A stretch of 7,960 bases of DNA from assembly GCA_937892085.1 (NCBI GenBank), contig CALAVD010000307.1, positions 1-7,960 on the forward strand. The letters are read 5' to 3'. The notes under the pieces are model-generated. The model did no database searches and had not been told where the DNA came from. It saw only the letters and a program-made list of their open reading frames with translations. Shown here one piece after another: positions 5,501 through 7,960 of the stretch (its first letter is position 1; every line of letters begins with the position of its first letter). Made by a program: the position numbers and the translations under genes. The DNA comes from an uncultured Prevotellaceae bacterium (GTDB lineage: Bacteria > Bacteroidota > Bacteroidia > Bacteroidales > Muribaculaceae).

Positions 5501-7960
5501 AGTCGCGTCCTAAAGTCACGCGGCCATTGCCGTTATAATCGGGGACGGTGACTTCGTCGAACAGCATTGTCTCATTGGCATCCTCGGCCATCAACATGCT
5601 CAGGTTGTTGTATCCGTTAGCTCCCTTCACGTAGTTCATGGCAAGGAATACCCACTTATCGGATGGCACAACGTCGGTCGAGGTAATCGTATTGTTGCCG
5701 ATGCTCACGTTTACATGGCCGGCATCGTCAAGTCCAATGCTCAAATTGTTGCCTTCGGTGCCATGCTCAATGATTGTTCCTCCGCTCTTGCGCTTGAGCC
5801 ACAACGATGCGGCGAAGCTGGTGTTGTTGATGGGTAAGTAGGCATCGGTTGACACTGGGGTGCCATTGAACTGCAACGACACGTCGTGCATCACCCGCGA
5901 GTCGTTGAGCGAGCCAGTGATAAAGAAGTTCTCGTCTTTAGTGAGATAGCTCTCGCGGATGTCCTCGTTGAACTTGATGCGAATGTCGTCGGTTGGTGTC
6001 AAGATGCCAGTGTTTGGATAAGCCTGACCAAGCAGCTTGGGACCACGAGTATCGCGAATCACCTGCTGCTCAGGAGTGGTTGCCACATATTCATGGCCTC
6101 CATAGTCGCACATGCTCTCGGCGACAACCATATAAAGCCCATCAATATTGGGCAACTCAAGGTTATAGGTTATATTGGGCTTATCGTCGGACAGCAGCGT
6201 CTGTGTCTCGGTTTCGTGCCCCTCGGTGAAATACTTCTCATCGGTGAGCCACTCATGGGCGGTAACCCAGCGAGAGTCGCCAGCGAAGCGATATTTCAAT
6301 CTCACGCCCTTAAGCCCTGTAAACAAGCGGTTGATATCGCTGATTGTCGTCACAAGCTGCTCTCCGTTAATTACCGAGGCAAGGTTCAAGATGTTCTTGT
6401 CGAGCTTGAGAGTGACGTTGGGAGCTGCAGGAACGAAGTGGGCCGAGAAGGAGATGGTCTCATAAATCCATTTCTCGGGCTTACAAGAGTTGGCGAGGAA
6501 AAGAGTTATGTCGTTATAGTCAAGAATTGAGTTGTCGCTCTGCTTGATAGTGAGTGTCTTGGTAATGGGCACGCCATACTCAATCCACATTTCAACTCCA
6601 TTGACCATGGGTTCGCCGTCCATATATATTTGTAATCCGTTGGGGTTGGAACCGGCATCGACATAGACGAATGCCGAGGTAAGTGCCTCGTGAGTCTCGC
6701 TCTCGTTGGTGAACACCACCTGCACTTGTGCCTCCTGACCGGCTGGAATATCCACGAAGTTGCGAACAGGCATCGAGATGTGAGGATTGTCACTCTTCAT
6801 CGTGGCATAGTCGAGCAAGGTACCCGGATTGTAATACTTGGTGCGGGTCTCTCCCTCGTAGGGGCAGCGAGTCTGACCGCCACGGGTGCGGAAAATGGTT
6901 GACCATCCCCTCGGAGACTCAAACACATCTACAGTATGGGCATTGCCACGCTGCGTGTCGTTGAGGGTGTAGGAAAAGCGTTCGCTGGTCGTCGTCTCGT
7001 CAATGTCATATTTCGTCTGGTGATAACCAATATCGGTATTTGAAATGATTATCGCTCCCATTTTGTCTAACAGGAAGCCATTCTTGCCGCGGTAGGCAAG
7101 GCCTGTCGAGAACACCTCGGTGGAATTATGCACCTCTTTGGAGCTGGTGCCAGTGCTGTTGGTCACCGTCACGCCACGTTCAAACGACTCGTTGCCAATC
7201 TTGTATTTGGCATCGTTGAAGGCTTTCACCTTGTCTTCCTCATTGTCGGCAAGGGTTTGCTCCCACTGGTTGATAATCTCGTTGCACCAGCGCACGCTGT
7301 CGCAGCCCTCATAGCCATTGGGGAAGCGGGCATAGTAGCTGGGACCGTCAAAGCCGTCCTTGGCCTCGCTGCTCCAAGCCTTCTTGTCGTTGTTGCTGGT
7401 GCCATAGCGTGGGTCATCCTCGGTAAGGAAAGTGTAGTAGGTAGCCTGCTCGGGATTCTCCTCAATCTCGCTCATAGAGTTGATGTGCCGCAGCTTGGTG
7501 TTGCGGGTACGCTTGATATTGTTGAACAAGGTGGTCTCGATGTAGTTCTGTGAGTACTCAAAATGGGTATTGAATTTCTCGTCCATCGCCATAGTCTCCT
7601 GCATACCTACACCCCACGAGCCGTCATCTTGCTTGAAGATGCCCACCTTGTCGGCGGCGCATATAATATAGTTGGTCGAGTAGCCTATAAACACATCTCC
7701 GTCGCGGCCCACATAATCAATTGTCGAGCTGGTTGATGTTGACTGAGCATTGGTGTAAGTCACCGAAGTATGGTTGTCCCAAGTCTTATTGACATCATAT
7801 TTCCAAGTCACTTGATTCTCGCCGATAACGGTGTTGTAGGTCATCTTGCCGAAGAAGGCAGTACCAGTGAGGAAGTCAAATTCCATTGATGTGCGAATGT
7901 CAACACCAATTTCGGTATTGTTGTGCACACCGCGCACGGTATAGGTATAGTCGCTGGCGA
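2568..7960 (-). CDS. Giant multidomain LamG/Ig-like T9SS-secreted protein (5' partial)
   Basis: The gene enters from the right edge and ends at TGA 2570-2568, leaving 1,796 visible codons. The frame is open to 7960 and the GTG at 7937 is not a credible start, so the signal peptide and N-terminus are missing. Residue numbers count from the GTG. Residues 1-385 are an unassigned beta-rich region (GDVFIGYSTN at 80-89, GGQTRCPYEGET at 353-364). About 390-505 is Ig-like, and 628-690 is SbsA/Big_5-like (FNEDI). LamG-like domains occupy about 690-830 and 880-1050 (WHHVAL, YFTGDIDELRVWN). Further Ig-like segments lie at 1130-1183 and 1189-1283. Two copies of an AAFV module (1286-1403, 1604-1700) flank a doubled GWNW module (1413-1566). 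A T9SS type A sorting domain fills 1704-1789 and ends in VKRIVKQ. The protein should cross the outer membrane and be surface-anchored or released. LamG domains suggest glycan or protein binding. No enzyme motif is seen. Confidence 0.93.
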   Translation of the reverse strand, partial: ASDYTYTVRGVHNNTEIGVDIRTSMEFDFLTGTAFFGKMTYNTVIGENQVTWKYDVNKTWDNHTSVTYTNAQSTSTSSTIDYVGRDGDVFIGYSTNYIICAADKVGIFKQDDGSWGVGMQETMAMDEKFNTHFEYSQNYIETTLFNNIKRTRNTKLRHINSMSEIEENPEQATYYTFLTEDDPRYGTSNNDKKAWSSEAKDGFDGPSYYARFPNGYEGCDSVRWCNEIINQWEQTLADNEEDKVKAFNDAKYKIGNESFERGVTVTNSTGTSSKEVHNSTEVFSTGLAYRGKNGFLLDKMGAIIISNTDIGYHQTKYDIDETTTSERFSYTLNDTQRGNAHTVDVFESPRGWSTIFRTRGGQTRCPYEGETRTKYYNPGTLLDYATMKSDNPHISMPVRNFVDIPAGQEAQVQVVFTNESETHEALTSAFVYVDAGSNPNGLQIYMDGEPMVNGVEMWIEYGVPITKTLTIKQSDNSILDYNDITLFLANSCKPEKWIYETISFSAHFVPAAPNVTLKLDKNILNLASVINGEQLVTTISDINRLFTGLKGVRLKYRFAGDSRWVTAHEWLTDEKYFTEGHETETQTLLSDDKPNITYNLELPNIDGLYMVVAESMCDYGGHEYVATTPEQQVIRDTRGPKLLGQAYPNTGILTPTDDIRIKFNEDIRESYLTKDENFFITGSLNDSRVMHDVSLQFNGTPVSTDAYLPINNTSFAASLWLKRKSGGTIIEHGTEGNNLSIGLDDAGHVNVSIGNNTITSTDVVPSDKWVFLAMNYVKGANGYNNLSMLMAEDANETMLFDEVTVPDYNGNGRVTLGRDFTGMMHEFVIWNKNNPTRAMLATKDEAVAPYMPGLAAYWKMNEGHGTVVTDYARARNIHLPAETWNIENTNLAAHLDGAHSIKIPTGTISPRSTDSYVIETWFRGEKGKNARATLFSVTDCLSLGFDYDNSMILHTYNDSISSLTSNGLPIVLTNVDYNDGNWHHVALNVHRGVSAVVYLDGQAVKTLPEQDVPATAGDYMYIGSILKRNGEQPQILEEQYYFTGDIDELRVWNVACDGTSVIANRYNQVDTADVSGLVAYYPMEHAVLDANGNIITEFSLDNKAPRLGDYVLGQAVADGVTQASTAPALRTAPLKQNLDFDFTASSNEIYINLNTLPARMQGNLLTFIVKNVRDMQNNVSEPITWSAVVDYNTLEWEEKSLTVEKDRLSEVNMWATLRNKGSESGRFNISGLPSWIVPSVTTGVLSTNESAAIDFTIGANAPVGTHIVYVYAVNDNDISTPLMFTITVTGNEPDWSVNPEDYESSMNIIGQIYFDDKICGNTNTKIAAFVDGTCCGVASPKLVTSRDAYFVSMTVYGLEDITKNQPIVFRIYDAEQGVVFGDVVTRQGGNVINITYRPNDLVGDYDNPVTWTPSDQIEQLVNFKTGWNWISLYVQPEEGKNDLESVFGHAKVFNTIKGKEGFAMNSGTKWTTTGLESVDVGNLYKVKVKSDVDYNIVGKQIDVQATTQTIYPGWNWIGPLSIYNLSLDEAFADLNPSRGDIVKSKTQVAFYDGYKWEGDLTAVIPGMGYYYKSVNDHEVTFRYPLIDAMTYQAPPMLKAAPRHSPFTPVDHHQFSDNMNVVAHIMVDNVQVDTLTIAAFVGDECRGVTSGTDDGYYMLTVAGNANEAGQQVTFATVIDGVIVSIIETLEWGSDVIYGDLDNPVILTVKTSGIDDVSTNGGGIVITPTFVKDVINVRSSEILASVVVYSTSGAVVEQLKNIDDNVATLNLCSLNDGIYFVRATTVNGDSVVKRIVKQ
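2571..2828 (-). other. T9SS type A C-terminal sorting domain (Por_Secre_tail)
   Basis: These last 86 residues of the giant protein begin at GIDDVST. They carry the family pattern: a proline/valine strand (ITPTFVKDVINVRS), VVVYSTSGAVV, LNLCSLNDGIYFVRA and a basic end (VKRIVKQ). In the known family this domain directs the protein through the type IX secretion pore and is then removed, often with attachment of the cargo to A-type lipopolysaccharide. This places the protein outside the outer membrane and means the genome should encode the Por/Spr machinery. Confidence 0.88.
2838..3128 (-). repeat. AAFV...RGV module, copy 2
   Basis: Residues 1604-1700 read SDNMNVVAHI...TLTIAAFVGDECRGV...YYMLTVAGN...VTFATVIDG...YGDLDNPVILTV. 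The order of landmarks matches copy 1: xxMNxxxxI, IAAFVxxxCxGV, a YxxxVxG strand, a VxFxxxD strand, then GDxDNPV. The copies are diverged at protein level, so this is an old duplication of a domain of about 100 residues. Its function is unknown. Confidence 0.75.
3240..3437 (-). repeat. GWNW half-module, copy 2
   Basis: Residues 1501-1566 begin YPGWNWIG and continue with SLDEAFADL, GDIVKSKTQVAFYDG, KWEGDLTAV and PGMGYYYK. Each landmark has a counterpart in copy 1 (GWNWIS, DLESVF, NTIKGKEGFAMNSG, KWTTTGLES, VGNLYKVK). Modules with this GWNW...IKS/K...W...G.GY.Y signature recur near the C-termini of large secreted Bacteroidetes proteins, as far as I recall; I know of no assigned function. Confidence 0.75.
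3495..3701 (-). repeat. GWNW half-module, copy 1
   Basis: Residues 1413-1481 begin VNFKTGWNWISLYV and end VGNLYKVKV. Comparison with copy 2 shows the two halves are paralogous and separated by about 20 residues (DYNIVGKQIDV linker). The pair probably forms one two-lobed beta domain. Confidence 0.72.
3729..4082 (-). repeat. AAFV...CGV module, copy 1
   Basis: Residues 1286-1403 contain ESSMNIIGQIYFDD, IAAFVDGTCCGVAS, AYFVSMTVYG, IVFRIYDAEQGV and VGDYDNPVTW. They align with copy 2 downstream. Copy 1 is about 20 residues longer, mainly through the extra GGNVINITYRPND stretch. It directly follows an Ig-like domain (1189-1283). Confidence 0.75.
4788..5300 (-). other. LamG-like (concanavalin A-like) domain 2
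   Basis: Residues 880-1050 show the LamG_3 hallmarks in order: a sheet-forming YVIETWFRGEKG, LSLGFDYDNSMILHT, NDGNWHHVALNVHRG, VVYLDGQAVKTL, YMYIGSI and YYFTGDIDELRVWNVA. The WHHVA and DIDELRVWN motifs are the most diagnostic. These jelly-roll domains usually bind glycans or proteins and often a calcium ion. Confidence 0.88.
5448..5870 (-). other. LamG-like (concanavalin A-like) domain 1
   Basis: Residues 690-830 are a more diverged jelly roll: TSFAASLWLKRKSGG, LSIGLDDAGHVNVSIG, SDKWVFLAMNYVKG, GRVTLGRDFTGMMHEFVIWN. The KWVFLAMNY and MMHEFVIWN segments stand where WHHVALNV and DIDELRVWN occur in domain 2. It is joined to domain 2 by a linker with YMPGLAAYWKMNEG, a phrase typical between LamG units. 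Confidence 0.78.

Noticed and set aside
5886..6530. 214-residue plus-strand open frame opposite the giant gene
   Set aside because: It lies wholly antisense to a gene with clear domains, shows no recognisable motif, and is best explained as a shadow of the long coding strand. The same applies to 3612-4115 and 7128-7553.
7915..7937. GTG at 7937 as the start of the giant gene
   Set aside because: The same frame stays open through 7960 (codons for ASDYTYT precede it), there is no signal peptide after it, and a T9SS cargo needs one. The gene is 5' truncated by the window.
2568..7960. Giant gene as a toxin, polymorphic effector or glycoside hydrolase
   Set aside because: No catalytic motif or toxin domain is seen in the visible 1,796 residues. 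LamG domains alone do not indicate an enzyme, although the missing N-terminus could hold one.

Overview
The window looks like chromosomal DNA from a Bacteroidales bacterium that has a type IX secretion system, such as a Muribaculaceae or Prevotellaceae relative. Four things support this. The large protein ends in a Por-secretion (T9SS type A) tail. Its partner carries BspA-type leucine-rich repeats. The tRNA gene is preceded by an exact Bacteroidetes promoter (TTTG, 19 bases, TAnnTTTG). Start codons lack strong Shine-Dalgarno sequences, as is usual in this phylum. The genus cannot be fixed from the sequence alone.

Layout. Positions 4-585 (+) encode a compact calcineurin-like metallophosphoesterase. 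It converges on a self-contained tRNA-Ser(GCT) unit on the minus strand: promoter at 795-825, tRNA at 669-755, intrinsic terminator at about 628-661. Positions 756-990 hold only that promoter, an A/T-rich stretch and a long hairpin that closes the next transcription unit. The rest of the window, 991 to 7960 (minus strand), is a two-gene unit. The upstream gene runs off the right edge of the window. It encodes a very large multidomain secreted protein (at least 1,796 residues) with Ig-like modules, two LamG-like domains, a duplicated GWNW module flanked by two copies of another module, and a T9SS sorting domain. Its TGA stop overlaps the ATG of a 526-residue BspA-like leucine-rich repeat lipid-free secreted protein in an ATGA junction.

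How the genes fit together. The two minus-strand genes are almost certainly co-transcribed and translationally coupled. Both products are predicted to leave the cytoplasm, so they probably act at the cell surface or outside the cell, in adhesion or in binding glycans or host proteins. No catalytic domain is visible in either. The phosphoesterase and the tRNA are unrelated housekeeping-type neighbours. The promoter and N-terminus of the large gene lie outside the window. I see no insertion sequence, CRISPR array, integrase or phage gene.
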